A stretch of DNA of 40,820 bases from JADJOY01 sp046331705 [NCBI: bacterium] (GTDB lineage Bacteria > JADJOY01): NCBI GenBank assembly GCA_046331705.1, contig JAXLQJ010000063.1, forward strand, positions 1 to 40,820, written 5' to 3'. Below, piece after piece: positions 7,982 through 16,265 of this stretch (within the stretch, counting starts at the first letter, position 1; each line of letters starts with the position of its first letter). Under the pieces are notes generated by a model, which saw nothing but the letters and a program-made list of their open reading frames with translations, did not search any database and was not told the DNA's origin. The translations under genes were made by a program, and so were the position numbers.

Positions 7982-8623
7982 ATGAGCGAGTTCCGAATCG
8001 ACCTGCACGTGCTCTCGCGGCTCTCGAACACGCCGAGCAAGCAAATCTCGTCGGCGGATCCGCGCGACATGATTCTGGCCGCCAAGGAAGCAGGATTGGA
8101 TGCGCTGGTGTTCACCGAGTACCAGAAGTTCGAGGGCTGCGAATCGGTCGTCGAGATCGGCCGCGAGCTCGATTTCCCGGTGCTGCGCGGCGCGCTCTAT
8201 TCCTGTCAGGAAGGGCGCGTGTTGCTCTACGGCGTCGTGGACGACGACGCGCTCGACTCGAGCGTGCACTTCAAGGCGATGCAGCTGCTCGACTACATGG
8301 ACTTGAAGGGCGCGCTGGTGATCCCGGCGCACCCGTTCTGCTCGACCCCGGGACTCGGCGTGGGTGACAAGCTCGCGACCTTCCGCGGCATCTCCGGCGT
8401 CGAGGTCCTGTCGGGGCGGCCCGACGTGACGCCCGAGCAGAACACGCGCGCGGCGCAGGTGGCCGCCACGCTCAAGGCGCCGGGGATCGGCGGCTCGGGC
8501 GCCGTCGACCCCAGCCAGGTCGGCAGCGCCTACACGATCTTCCCGGAGCCGATTCGCAGCATGGACGAGCTGGTCGCCGCCATCCGCGCCGGCAAGGGCC
8601 GGCCGGCGGCTCGCGGTCAGTGA
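7982..8623 (+). CDS. PHP-fold protein with degenerate metal site
   Basis: 213 aa. The ATG at 7982 is chosen for the GAGGTG ribosome site 4-5 bases upstream. The order of elements follows the PHP (polymerase and histidinol phosphatase) fold: RIDLHVLS at residues 5-12, LVFTEYQKF near 45, the LRGALYSCQEGRVLLYG region, IPAHPF at 114-119, GVEVLSGR, and GSGAVDPSQVGSAYTIF near 161. Active PHP enzymes normally show HxH, TDH, a conserved Glu, AHP and SDAH. Here only H9 and H117 clearly remain; the TDH position reads TEY and the SDAH position reads SGAV. I infer a non-catalytic or altered PHP protein. The next gene on the same strand is a methyltransferase after 123 bp. Substrate and role are unknown. 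Confidence 0.75.
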   Translation: MSEFRIDLHVLSRLSNTPSKQISSADPRDMILAAKEAGLDALVFTEYQKFEGCESVVEIGRELDFPVLRGALYSCQEGRVLLYGVVDDDALDSSVHFKAMQLLDYMDLKGALVIPAHPFCSTPGLGVGDKLATFRGISGVEVLSGRPDVTPEQNTRAAQVAATLKAPGIGGSGAVDPSQVGSAYTIFPEPIRSMDELVAAIRAGKGRPAARGQ

Positions 8624-8746
8624 GCACGCGCGGCGCGAGCGGCGGCGGGGGCGCGGCTGCGGCGTGTTACCCTCGATGCTGACGCCCGTCGACGTCGTCG
8701 CGGCTCGCCGCACGCGCCGATTCACCCCTTCGCCGACGATCCCATC

Positions 8747-9574
8747 ATGACGAATCTCGACCTCGCAGCCGATCCTTCCGTCGAAGCGCGTTACCAGAAC
8801 GAGCGGCAGTACTTCGACGCCATCGGCGAGCGGCACGGCGCCGAGATCGCCACCAAGATCATCGACGAGAGCCTCATCCCGCCGAACATGGCGAAGTACG
8901 TCGAGGTCCTCTCGCGCTTCGTCCAGGCCCACGGCAATCCGCAGGACCTGCACTTCCTCGACCTCGGCTGTGGCTACGGGATCATGTCGGTGCTGCTGGC
9001 CCGCCGCGGCGTGCGCGTCACCGCGCTCGACCTGAGCCCCAAGCTGGTCGAGGTGACCAAGCGCCTGTGCGAGCGCAACGGTGTCGCCGATCGCGTCGAG
9101 GCGCGGGTGGGAAGCGCCGAGCAGATCGAGCTCGCGGACCAGAGCGTCGACGCGGTGGCGGGCACCAAGATCCTGCACCACGTGAACGTCGGCGTGACCA
9201 GCCGCGAGGTGTACCGAATCCTGAAGCCCGGTGGGATCGGCGTCTTCTGGGAGCCGACCTACAAGAACCCGCTCTTCGACTTCATGAACCGGCTCACCCG
9301 CGCGATCCCCAATTTCCCGATCGCGGGCACGCGCTACGAGCACGCACTCTCGCGCGGCGAGATCGCCACCATGGGCGAGATCTTCGGTGGGGTTCAGCTC
9401 TACCCGGGACCGTTCGCGTTCTTCAGCCACTTCGCGATCGTGGCCACGCGCGGCAACGGCGGCCCGCTCGTCGATCGATGCGAGAAGATCGACGGCGTGA
9501 TCGACAGGATCTTCCCGTTCCTGCGCCGTTTCTCGTTCCACCAGATCATCGAAGTGAAGCGCCACGCGCGCTGA
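8747..9574 (+). CDS. Class I SAM-dependent methyltransferase
   Basis: 275 aa. Motif I is LDLGCGYGIMSVLLARRG (about residues 72-88), followed by VTALDLSPKLVE with the acidic residue that binds the SAM ribose. A post-I stretch AGTKILHHVN and the LKPGG loop complete a Rossmann methyltransferase of the UbiE/type-11 style. An N-terminal helical segment of about 65 residues and a C-terminal segment with several aromatics probably set the substrate. No membrane helix is obvious. Start ATG 8747 has only a weak ribosome site. It runs towards the acyl-CoA synthetase with only 21 bp between stops. The substrate cannot be told from sequence; small lipids, quinones or natural products are all possible. 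Confidence 0.85.
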   Translation: MTNLDLAADPSVEARYQNERQYFDAIGERHGAEIATKIIDESLIPPNMAKYVEVLSRFVQAHGNPQDLHFLDLGCGYGIMSVLLARRGVRVTALDLSPKLVEVTKRLCERNGVADRVEARVGSAEQIELADQSVDAVAGTKILHHVNVGVTSREVYRILKPGGIGVFWEPTYKNPLFDFMNRLTRAIPNFPIAGTRYEHALSRGEIATMGEIFGGVQLYPGPFAFFSHFAIVATRGNGGPLVDRCEKIDGVIDRIFPFLRRFSFHQIIEVKRHAR

Positions 9575-9595
9575 GACCCGCGCTCGCGCGCGGCG

Positions 9596-11128
9596 TCAGA
9601 TGGCGCGCGCGCGTCCCTGCCAGTAGCGCTCGCGCAGCGCGCGGACGTAGAGCTTGCCGTTGGGCAGGCGGGGCAGGGCGCGTTCGAAGTCGATCGAGCG
9701 CGGCACCTTGTAGCGGGCGAGGCGCGTCGCGACGAGGTCGAGCAGCTCGGCCTCGAGCGCCGCTGAGGCGCTGAAGCCTTCGGCGAGCTCCACGGCCGCC
9801 TTCACGGATTCACCCCATTCGTCGTCGGGAATGCCGAAGACCGCCACATCGGCTACCGCCGGATGCTCGACGAGCACGCCCTCGATCTCGGCGGGATAGA
9901 TGTTCACGCCGCCCGAGATGATGAGGTGGGTCGTGCGATCCGTGAGAAAGACGTAACCCTCGCCGTCGACGTAGCCGAGATCGCCGGTGGTGAAGACGTG
10001 CGGCTCGGGGTGGGTGGCCGCGGTCTTGGCCGGATCCCCGTGGTACTCGAAGACCTGCGCCAGGGTCTTGTGGCGCGAGCGAAGCAGGCCGACCTCGCCG
10101 GCGGGGAGGCGTCGGCCTTGCTCGTCGGCGGCGTAGACCTCGAACGAGGCGATGGGCCGTCCGACCGTGCCGGGACGCGCGAGCCATTCGGCGGCGCTGG
10201 CGATCGTCGCGACGCCACCCTCGGTCGCGCCCCAGTACTCGACCAGCACCGGCCCCCACCACGCGATCATCTGGCGCTTGATCTCGGCAGAGACGGGGGC
10301 CGCGCCGTGGAGCACGAGCGTCAGCGTTCGGCCGTCGAATCCCGCGCGCAGCTCCGGCGCGAGCTTGAGGAGGCGCACGAACATCGTCGGCACCAGGTGG
10401 GTGTGACGGATCGCGTGCCCGTCGATGAGCGCGAGGCAGCGCGCCGCGTCCCAGCGATCCATGAGCACGAGCGACGCGCCGTTGAGCAGGTCGTAGATCG
10501 CGAGCAGGCTCGGGGCCGCGTGATAGAGGGGCCCTGTCACCAGGTGCGGCCCGCGGCCGTCGAGCCCGTAGGAGCGGCCCGCGTCGCGCATTCGCGCCAG
10601 CGCGGCGCCGAGCGTGGCCGCGCGGGCGCGCTTGACGCCCTTCGGCTTCCCGGTGGTGCCGCTGGTGTAGATCATCGTGCCGCCTGCGGGCCCGTCCGGG
10701 GAAAGCGGCGCGTCGGGGACTCGCTCGAGCAGGCGGTCGAGCTCCGCGCCGACCTCGATCCGGCGCTCGGCCTCCACGCGTGCGGCGACGGCTGCGTTCG
10801 CGGCATCGGTGAAGAGGATGCGCGTGCCGGCGTCGCGAACGATGTAGGCGATCTCGTCGGCGGTGAGGTGCCAGTTGAGCGGCGTCAGCCAGACTCCCGC
10901 GGCGAGCGACGCGAGGATCAGCTCGACGCCCTCGACGCGATTGCCCACGAGGCTCGCGACGTGATCGTCCGGGCCGAGACCGAGATCGTCGCGAAGCCAG
11001 CGCGCGAGCCGCGACACGCGCGCTTCGAGCTCGTCCCAGCTTCGTCGGCGCGTGCCATCGTCGAGCGCCGCGGCGGTCCGAGGGCCAGCGGCGGCGCTCG
11101 TGAGCAGGGGCGAGGCGGCGGACGTCAT
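9596..11128 (-). CDS. AMP-dependent acyl-CoA synthetase (FadD-like)
   Basis: 510 aa, normal for ANL-superfamily ligases. The P-loop-like A3 motif reads MIYTSGTTGKPKGVKRA. The A5 region is EYWGATEGG. The A7/A8 regions are GDLGYVDGEGYVFLTDR followed by LIISGGVNIYPAEIE. The C-terminal PNGKLY carries the catalytic lysine expected of A10. It should activate a carboxylic acid to acyl-AMP and then acyl-CoA in the cytosol. The ATG at 11128 is chosen because the family N-terminus fits; the longer open frame upstream is not protein-like. It is convergent with the methyltransferase gene and divergent from the peroxiredoxin/LLM pair. The acid is unknown; medium-to-long chain or a ring-bearing acid would suit the acyl-CoA dehydrogenase and thiolase genes in this window. 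Confidence 0.92.
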   Translation of the reverse strand: MTSAASPLLTSAAAGPRTAAALDDGTRRRSWDELEARVSRLARWLRDDLGLGPDDHVASLVGNRVEGVELILASLAAGVWLTPLNWHLTADEIAYIVRDAGTRILFTDAANAAVAARVEAERRIEVGAELDRLLERVPDAPLSPDGPAGGTMIYTSGTTGKPKGVKRARAATLGAALARMRDAGRSYGLDGRGPHLVTGPLYHAAPSLLAIYDLLNGASLVLMDRWDAARCLALIDGHAIRHTHLVPTMFVRLLKLAPELRAGFDGRTLTLVLHGAAPVSAEIKRQMIAWWGPVLVEYWGATEGGVATIASAAEWLARPGTVGRPIASFEVYAADEQGRRLPAGEVGLLRSRHKTLAQVFEYHGDPAKTAATHPEPHVFTTGDLGYVDGEGYVFLTDRTTHLIISGGVNIYPAEIEGVLVEHPAVADVAVFGIPDDEWGESVKAAVELAEGFSASAALEAELLDLVATRLARYKVPRSIDFERALPRLPNGKLYVRALRERYWQGRARAI

Positions 11129-11341
11129 CGGTGGGGACCGAGAGGGGCGGGCCGGGACCATGCCGCACCGATGCGGCGCACGCAACCGTCGCCGGTCGAG
11201 ATCTCGTGCTAAGTAGCCGTCGGTGCCTGGGGTGCCGCGCGCGCTCGGTGGCGCGGTGCCGCTCGGCGCCCGGTCGGACGGGCTGCTTCCCGCCGTCTCG
11301 GGACCGCTCGCGGCCCGAGCGCCTGGTCCGCCGCGCCATCG

Positions 11342-11359
11342 CGCTCGCGTTGGCGAGCG
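11342..11359 (+). promoter_or_regulatory. Leader hairpin upstream of peroxiredoxin-like gene
   Basis: CGCTCGC-GTTG-GCGAGCG forms a perfect 7-bp stem with a 4-base loop. It ends 12 bases before the GAGGAGG ribosome site of the next gene. It could tune translation; function is unproven. Confidence 0.25.
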
Positions 11360-11386
11360 ATGATGCAGACCGAGGAGGATCGATCG

Positions 11387-11941
11387 ATGCGACTTCAGGT
11401 GGGCATGCGAGCTCCGATCTTCGACGCCGCGAGCTGGGACGGCACCACGATCCGCCTCGCCGACTTCGAGGGGCGCAAGCTCTGGCTCGCGTTCTTCCGC
11501 TACGCATCGTGTCCGCTCTGCAACCTGCGGGTGCGCGATCTGATTCAGCGCTATCCCGACCTCGCATCGCGCGGTCTCGCGATCGCCGCCGTCTTCCAAT
11601 CGCCCGCGGCGAGCATCGCCGAGTACGTGGGACGCCAGCGGCCGCCGTTCCCGCTCCTCGCGGACCCCGGCGAGGGGCTCTATCGCCTCTACGGGCTCGA
11701 GGCGAGCGTCGCGGCGTTCGCGAGCCCGAGGAACTATTCTCGCGCGGTGCGCGCGACGCTGGCGGGCTTCGCTCCCGGACGGATGGAAGGAACGCGGACC
11801 CGCATCCCCGGAGACTTCCTGATCGACGAAGGCGGCGTGATCCGCGATCTCTTCTACGGCGAGGTCATCGCCGACCACATTCCCTTCGAGCGGGTCGAGG
11901 CGTTTCTGGGCTCGCCCGCGCAACGACGAGGAGCGGCCTGA
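11387..11941 (+). CDS. AhpC/TSA peroxiredoxin-like protein
   Basis: 184 aa. The ATG at 11387 follows GAGGAGG by about 8 bases and is preferred over an upstream in-frame ATG at 11360-11363. The protein has the thioredoxin-like order of PRX-like proteins. VGMRAPIFDAASWDGTTIRL leads into a strand-turn with FFRYASCPLCNLRVR (C42 and C45), where the first Cys is in the peroxidatic position. DFLIDEGGVIRDLFYG follows near the end. A CxxC here is more redox-active-pair-like than the single Cys of classical AhpC. I infer a cytosolic thiol peroxidase or disulphide reductase. Its stop overlaps the start of the LLM oxidoreductase by one base, so the two are translationally coupled, which hints that it protects from, or recycles, a by-product of the flavoenzyme. 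Confidence 0.8.
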   Translation: MRLQVGMRAPIFDAASWDGTTIRLADFEGRKLWLAFFRYASCPLCNLRVRDLIQRYPDLASRGLAIAAVFQSPAASIAEYVGRQRPPFPLLADPGEGLYRLYGLEASVAAFASPRNYSRAVRATLAGFAPGRMEGTRTRIPGDFLIDEGGVIRDLFYGEVIADHIPFERVEAFLGSPAQRRGAA

Positions 11942-12993
11942 TGCGCGTCGAGCTCTCGCTCCTCGGCCATTCGTTCCAGGACAACCCGAGCTGGCCTGGT
12001 TACCAAGGCATCGCCGCGAATGCGCGGGCGATCGAGGCGCTCGGCTTCGACGGCGTGCTGGTGCCGGAGGCGGGCCACGATCCGTTCCTGCCGCTGCTCA
12101 TCGCTGCGGGAGCGACCGAGCGGCTGCGGTTGCGCACCGGCGTGGCGATCGCGTTCCCGCGCAGCCCCGGCGCCATGGCGCAGACGGCGTGGGACCTGGC
12201 GCGGTTCTCGAACGGGCGCTTCGAGCTCGGGCTCGGGACGCAGGTGAAGGCGCACAACGAGCGCCGCTACGGCGCGCCGTGGACGGCACCTCCCGTGCCC
12301 CGTCTTCGCGAGTACCTCGCGTGCCTCCGCGCCATCTTCGCGACCTTTCAGAACCCCGCGCAGCCGACTTGGTTTCGGGGCGAGCACTACCGCTTCGACC
12401 TGATGTCGCCTTACTTCAACCCGGGCCCGAATGCCGAGCCGCACGTGCCGATCTACGTGGCGGTGGTGAACGAAGCGATGGCGCGGCTCGCCGGGGAGCT
12501 TGCCGACGGCTTCTACCCGCACCCGATGTGCAGCGCGAGCTACGTGCGCGAGGTCATGCGGCCACAGGTTGCGGAGGGGGCGCGCAAGGCAGGCCGCGAC
12601 CCCGCCTCCCTCTTGGTGCTGGGCTCGCCGATGATCGTCAGCGGTGCCACGCCCGCCGAGCTCGCGAAGAACGCCACGCTGGTGAAACAGCGGCTGGGCT
12701 TCTATGCCTCCACGCCGAGCTATCGGCCGGTGTTCGAGCATCACGGGCTCGGAGACCTCGCCAGCGAGCTCTTCCGGCTCTCGAAGCAAGGCCAATGGCG
12801 GGAGATGGTGGCGCTCGTCAGCGACGACGTGCTCGGCCTGTTCGCGACCGTCGCGACCTACGACGAGCTGGGGCGCGCGCTCGCCGAACGCTGGGGCGGG
12901 GTGCTCACCACGGTGCACCTCGACCTGGTGGCCGAGCTCGACCGCCACGCGAGCATGTTGCGCGAGCTCGCAGCGACGCTGAAGGCCGTCTGA
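11941..12993 (+). CDS. LLM-class (luciferase-like) flavin/F420-dependent oxidoreductase
   Basis: 350 aa. Features of the bacterial luciferase-like TIM barrel are clear. These are GFDGVLVPEAGHDPFLPLL near the N-terminus, ATERLRLRTGVAIAFPRSP, a long FSNGRFELGLGTQVKAHNERRYG segment, and HVPIYVAVVNEAMARLAGELADGF before the last helices. Enzymes of this group use FMN or coenzyme F420 to oxidise or reduce alcohols, ketones or unsaturated bonds. The choice of cofactor cannot be decided here. The start ATG overlaps the stop of the peroxiredoxin-like gene as TGATG, with CGAGGAGC just upstream as ribosome site. It converges on the O-methyltransferase gene with 33 bp between. Confidence 0.88.
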   Translation: MRVELSLLGHSFQDNPSWPGYQGIAANARAIEALGFDGVLVPEAGHDPFLPLLIAAGATERLRLRTGVAIAFPRSPGAMAQTAWDLARFSNGRFELGLGTQVKAHNERRYGAPWTAPPVPRLREYLACLRAIFATFQNPAQPTWFRGEHYRFDLMSPYFNPGPNAEPHVPIYVAVVNEAMARLAGELADGFYPHPMCSASYVREVMRPQVAEGARKAGRDPASLLVLGSPMIVSGATPAELAKNATLVKQRLGFYASTPSYRPVFEHHGLGDLASELFRLSKQGQWREMVALVSDDVLGLFATVATYDELGRALAERWGGVLTTVHLDLVAELDRHASMLRELAATLKAV

Positions 12994-13026
12994 TCGAGGC
13001 GGAGCCGCGCCGAGCCGCGTTGCAGG

Positions 13027-14052
13027 CTACTTGTACGCGATTCCGGCGCTACAGGGGCCGACGAGGTGCACGACCTCGACCCGCCGGAAGCCGGCCTCCG
13101 TGCACCAACCGCGGAAATCGGCGCCCGTGAAGTCGAAGGCATCTCCGAACTCGATGAGCATGTTGAGGCTCATCATCAATCCGAACGCGTTCTCCCGGCG
13201 CGCGTCGTCGATCAGGTTCTCGACGACGATGTAGGCGCCGTTCTCGGGAAGCGCGTCGTAGGCCGCGCGGATGAGGTGCCGCTTCTTCTCCAGGTTCCAG
13301 TCGTGGAGGATCATGCCCATCGTGATGACGTCGGCCTTGGGCAGCGGATCGACGAAGAAGTCGCCGGAATGGACGGTGATGCGCTCGCGGAGACCGTCGT
13401 GCTCGATCCACTTGCGCGCGATCGGCGCCACCGCCGGTAGGTCGAAGGTGGCGCAGCGCAAGTGCGGATGGCGCGCGGCGACGATGCGCGAGAGCAGCCC
13501 GGTCGCCCCGCCCACGTCGCACAGCGTCTTGTAACGCGTGAAGTCGAACTTCTCCGCCAGCACCGCGAAGTTGCCGCGGGAGATGCCCGTCATGGCGCCC
13601 ATGAACTGCTCGAGCCGCTCGACGTCCGCGTAGAGCTCCTCGAACATGGGCTTCTGGCTGTGCTTGGCCTCGTTCTGGGGCTGGCCGGTCTTGAGCGCCG
13701 GCCCGAGATCGCTCCAGAAGCGGAAGAGTCGCGCGCTCGCCATCTCGAGGATGCCGCCGACGTAGCCCGCCTTGCGCCGATCGAGGAAGTGCGCCGCCTC
13801 GGCGCCGTTGCGATATCGCCCGGCGGGTCCATCGCCGTCGCGCTCCAGGAAGCGCAGCGCGACGAGGGTGTCCAGGAAATCGTAGATCCCGCGAGGATGA
13901 AGCCCGAGCTCGCGTCCGAGCTCTGCGCCGGTGAGCTCGCGTTCGGAGAGCACCGTGAAGACGCCGAGCTCGACGGCGGTGAGCAATACCTTCGAGGCCC
14001 AGAAGCCGAAGCCGACCTCCAGGATGCGGGATGGGTCCTGCGGATTGGCCAT
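13027..14052 (-). CDS. O-methyltransferase with dimerisation domain (acetylserotonin/hydroxyneurosporene type)
   Basis: 341 aa. The ATG at 14052 has AGGAG about 7 bases upstream. Residues 1-100 form a winged-helix dimerisation domain (SKVLLTAVELGVFTVLSE, ELGLHPRGIYDFLDTLVALR). The catalytic domain has CDVGGATGLLSRIVAARHP as SAM motif I, CATFDLPAV, and MGMILHDWNLEKKRHLIRAA. The last contains the HDW usually bearing the catalytic His. The end is GADFRGWCTEAGFRRVEVV. This is the methyltransferase type that methylates hydroxyl groups of aromatic or isoprenoid metabolites. It faces away from the acyl-CoA dehydrogenase across a gap holding two copies of a 16-bp element, which suggests the pair shares control. 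The substrate is unknown. Confidence 0.9.
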   Translation of the reverse strand: MANPQDPSRILEVGFGFWASKVLLTAVELGVFTVLSERELTGAELGRELGLHPRGIYDFLDTLVALRFLERDGDGPAGRYRNGAEAAHFLDRRKAGYVGGILEMASARLFRFWSDLGPALKTGQPQNEAKHSQKPMFEELYADVERLEQFMGAMTGISRGNFAVLAEKFDFTRYKTLCDVGGATGLLSRIVAARHPHLRCATFDLPAVAPIARKWIEHDGLRERITVHSGDFFVDPLPKADVITMGMILHDWNLEKKRHLIRAAYDALPENGAYIVVENLIDDARRENAFGLMMSLNMLIEFGDAFDFTGADFRGWCTEAGFRRVEVVHLVGPCSAGIAYK

Positions 14053-14515
14053 GGCGATCTCCTGCGAAGAAGGAGCGACGAACGCAAATCGCGCCGACGC
14101 TATCCGAGGGCCGCGTGGCTCGGCAAAGGGAGTGACATTCGGGTCGTGGTTCACGTTCGTGCGGAGCCCATTCGAGGCGTGAGGGGCTGGGGACACGTCG
14201 AAGGGCGCTCCGCGGCTGCGCACCCCGTTCGGGCTCGTGGGGAGTGAGCCCCGATCGCGCGGCCGCGGCGCAGGCGAGCCTCCGTCTCCACGGGGTCGCT
14301 CTGGGGTGAGCCGTGCCCGCCGACGGATCCCCGGACCCTCGCGACTCGACCGATGCATTCCGGTCAACGTGAACCACGACCGACGTTCGTCACGAGCTCG
14401 GGCGTCGCCGCGGGCGCACGGCGGCCACCGAGGCGGCCGCTGCGAACGCTTGCCGCCGACGCCCAAGATTGAGAGAGTCGGGGCTTCGCGCCCTCGTCGT
14501 CCGGAGACCTCCGCC
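14053..14515. promoter_or_regulatory. Divergent 463-bp intergenic region with paired 16-bp elements
   Basis: There is no convincing gene here. GGTCGTGGTTCACGTT at 14142-14157 and its exact reverse complement AACGTGAACCACGACC at 14366-14381 face outward, so each reads the same way relative to its own gene. Each copy has the imperfect dyad CGTG-N3-CACG at its core. Distances to the starts are 89 bases (O-methyltransferase) and 134 bases (acyl-CoA dehydrogenase). A regulator binding both promoters is the simplest reading; terminal repeats of a 240-bp miniature element is the alternative. Confidence 0.6.
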
Positions 14516-16219
14516 ATGATCCTTCTCGATCCCCGCGCAGCGCCGCCCTCGCACCTCGATCCGCGCACGCAGGAGGTGCTTCGCAAGACCATCGAGTTCT
14601 TCGAGACCAAGGGGAAGGCACGCATCAAGAGCGACTACTACGCGCTCGGCTGGTACCAGGATTTCCTGGATTTCGTCGGACGCGAGCGGATCTTCGCGAC
14701 CATCTGCACGCCGAGCGGCGAGGGGGCCGCGGGCTCCCGCTGGGACACGTCGCGGATCTGCCGCTTCGCCGAGATCCTCGGCTTCTACGGGCTCCAGTAC
14801 TGGTACACGTGGCAGGTCTCGGTGCTGGGCCTCGGCCCGATCTGGATGAGCGGCAACGCCGCGCTCAAGCGCAAGGCCGCCGCGGCGCTCGAGGCCGGCG
14901 GGATCTTCGCGTTCGGGCTCTCGGAGCGCGCGCACGGCGCCGACATCTATTCCACCGAGATGCGCCTCACGCCGCAGCCCGGTGGCGGCTATCTCGCGAA
15001 CGGCGGCAAGTACTACATCGGCAACGGCAACGCCGCCGCGATGGTTTCCACGTTCGGCAAGGTGACGGGCGCCGACGGCAAGGACGAGTACGTCTTCTTC
15101 GCCGCGGACCCGCGCCACGAGCGCTACCACCTGATCCAGAACGTGTGCGCGAGCCAGAACTACGTGTCGCAGTACGAGCTTCGTGATTACCCGATCGGCG
15201 AGGGGGACATCCTGTCGCGTGGCGCGGCGGCATGGGACGCGGCGCTCAACACCGTCAACATCGGCAAATACAACCTCGGCTGGGCCTCGATCGGGATCTG
15301 CACCCACGCTCTCTACGAGGCCGTCCACCACGCGGCGCACCGCCGCCTCTACGGCATGAGCGTCACCGACTTCAGCCACGTGAAGCGGCTCTTCACCGAC
15401 GCCTACGCCCGGCTCGTCGCCATGAAGCTCTTCGCGCTGCGGGCCTCGGACTACATGCGCTCGGCCTCGCCGGAGGATCGGCGCTACCTGCTCTACAACC
15501 CGATGGCGAAGATGAAGGTGACGACGCAGGGCGAGGACGTGATCAATCTGCTGTGGGACGTGATCGCGGCCAAGGGATTCGAGAAGGACATGTACTTCTC
15601 GCAGGCCGCCGTCGACATCCGCGGCTTGCCCAAGCTCGAGGGCACGGTTCACGTCAACATCGCGCTGATCGTGAAGTTCATGCCCAGCTACTTCTTCGGC
15701 GCCGCGGATCTGCCGGCGATCCCGCGCCGCGAGGACCCCACCAACGACGACTTCCTCTTCCGACAGGGCTCGGCGAAGGGGCTCGGCAAGATCCAATTCC
15801 ACGACTACCAGCTCGCGTACCGCTCTCGCGAGACGCCGAATCTCGCGATCTTTCGCGACCAGATCGAGGCCTTCAAGACCATGCTCGCCACGGCCCCGCC
15901 TGCCGGTGAGCAGCTCAAGGACATCGACTTCCTCCTCGCCGGCGGCGAGCTCTTCGCGCTGGTCGTCTATGGCCAGCTGATCCTCGAGGCGGCGCCGCTT
16001 CACGGCATCGACGACGATCACCTGGACCAGATCTTCGATTTCCTGGTGCGCGATTTCTCGCACCATGCGCTGAGCCTGAGCGAGAAGGCCGCGGCGACCG
16101 CGGAGCAGGCGAGCGCGGCGGTGGGGATGATCCGCCGGCCCGCCCACGACGAAGCCCGCTACCAGCGCATGTGGACGCTCGTCCACGGTCTCGCGGACGC
16201 CTACGAGATGAGTCCCTGA
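14516..16219 (+). CDS. Acyl-CoA dehydrogenase, long form
   Basis: 567 aa, longer than the usual 380-400. The ATG at 14516 has GGAGA 8-9 bases upstream. Family marks include FAFGLSERAHGADIYSTEM, standing where TEPxxGSD is normal, and GGKYYIGNGNAAAMVSTFGK for the central beta domain. MAKMKVTTQGEDVINLLWDV precedes LPKLEGTVHVNIALI, where the Glu of EGT sits at the place of the catalytic base in many acyl-CoA dehydrogenases. Residues after about 430 form an added helical region. It should oxidise an acyl-CoA to the 2-enoyl-CoA with FAD and hand electrons to ETF; etfA and etfB are in this window at 26.4-28.2 kb. The altered SER motif and the length suggest a bulky or unusual acyl group. It converges on the large membrane-protein gene. 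Confidence 0.9.
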   Translation: MILLDPRAAPPSHLDPRTQEVLRKTIEFFETKGKARIKSDYYALGWYQDFLDFVGRERIFATICTPSGEGAAGSRWDTSRICRFAEILGFYGLQYWYTWQVSVLGLGPIWMSGNAALKRKAAAALEAGGIFAFGLSERAHGADIYSTEMRLTPQPGGGYLANGGKYYIGNGNAAAMVSTFGKVTGADGKDEYVFFAADPRHERYHLIQNVCASQNYVSQYELRDYPIGEGDILSRGAAAWDAALNTVNIGKYNLGWASIGICTHALYEAVHHAAHRRLYGMSVTDFSHVKRLFTDAYARLVAMKLFALRASDYMRSASPEDRRYLLYNPMAKMKVTTQGEDVINLLWDVIAAKGFEKDMYFSQAAVDIRGLPKLEGTVHVNIALIVKFMPSYFFGAADLPAIPRREDPTNDDFLFRQGSAKGLGKIQFHDYQLAYRSRETPNLAIFRDQIEAFKTMLATAPPAGEQLKDIDFLLAGGELFALVVYGQLILEAAPLHGIDDDHLDQIFDFLVRDFSHHALSLSEKAAATAEQASAAVGMIRRPAHDEARYQRMWTLVHGLADAYEMSP

Positions 16220-16225
16220 GCGGCC

Positions 16226-16242
16226 GTCGAGCTCGTCTCGAC
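16226..16242. terminator. Small hairpin between convergent genes
   Basis: GTCGAG-CTCGT-CTCGAC is a 6-bp perfect stem lying between the stop of the acyl-CoA dehydrogenase and the stop of the convergent membrane protein. There is no T-tract; a weak terminator at best. Confidence 0.25.
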
Positions 16243-16265
16243 CTCGCCCCGAGCGCGGCGAGCGT

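Noticed and set aside
7934-9565. Long minus-strand reading frame opposite the PHP and methyltransferase genes
   Set aside because: It mirrors two well-supported genes on the other strand, has no recognisable domain and has the His/Asp/Glu/Arg bias of an antisense shadow in GC-rich DNA.
14142-14381. Miniature inverted-repeat transposable element
   Set aside because: Kept only as an alternative: I see no target-site duplication flanking the 16-bp repeats, and each copy sits suitably for a promoter element.
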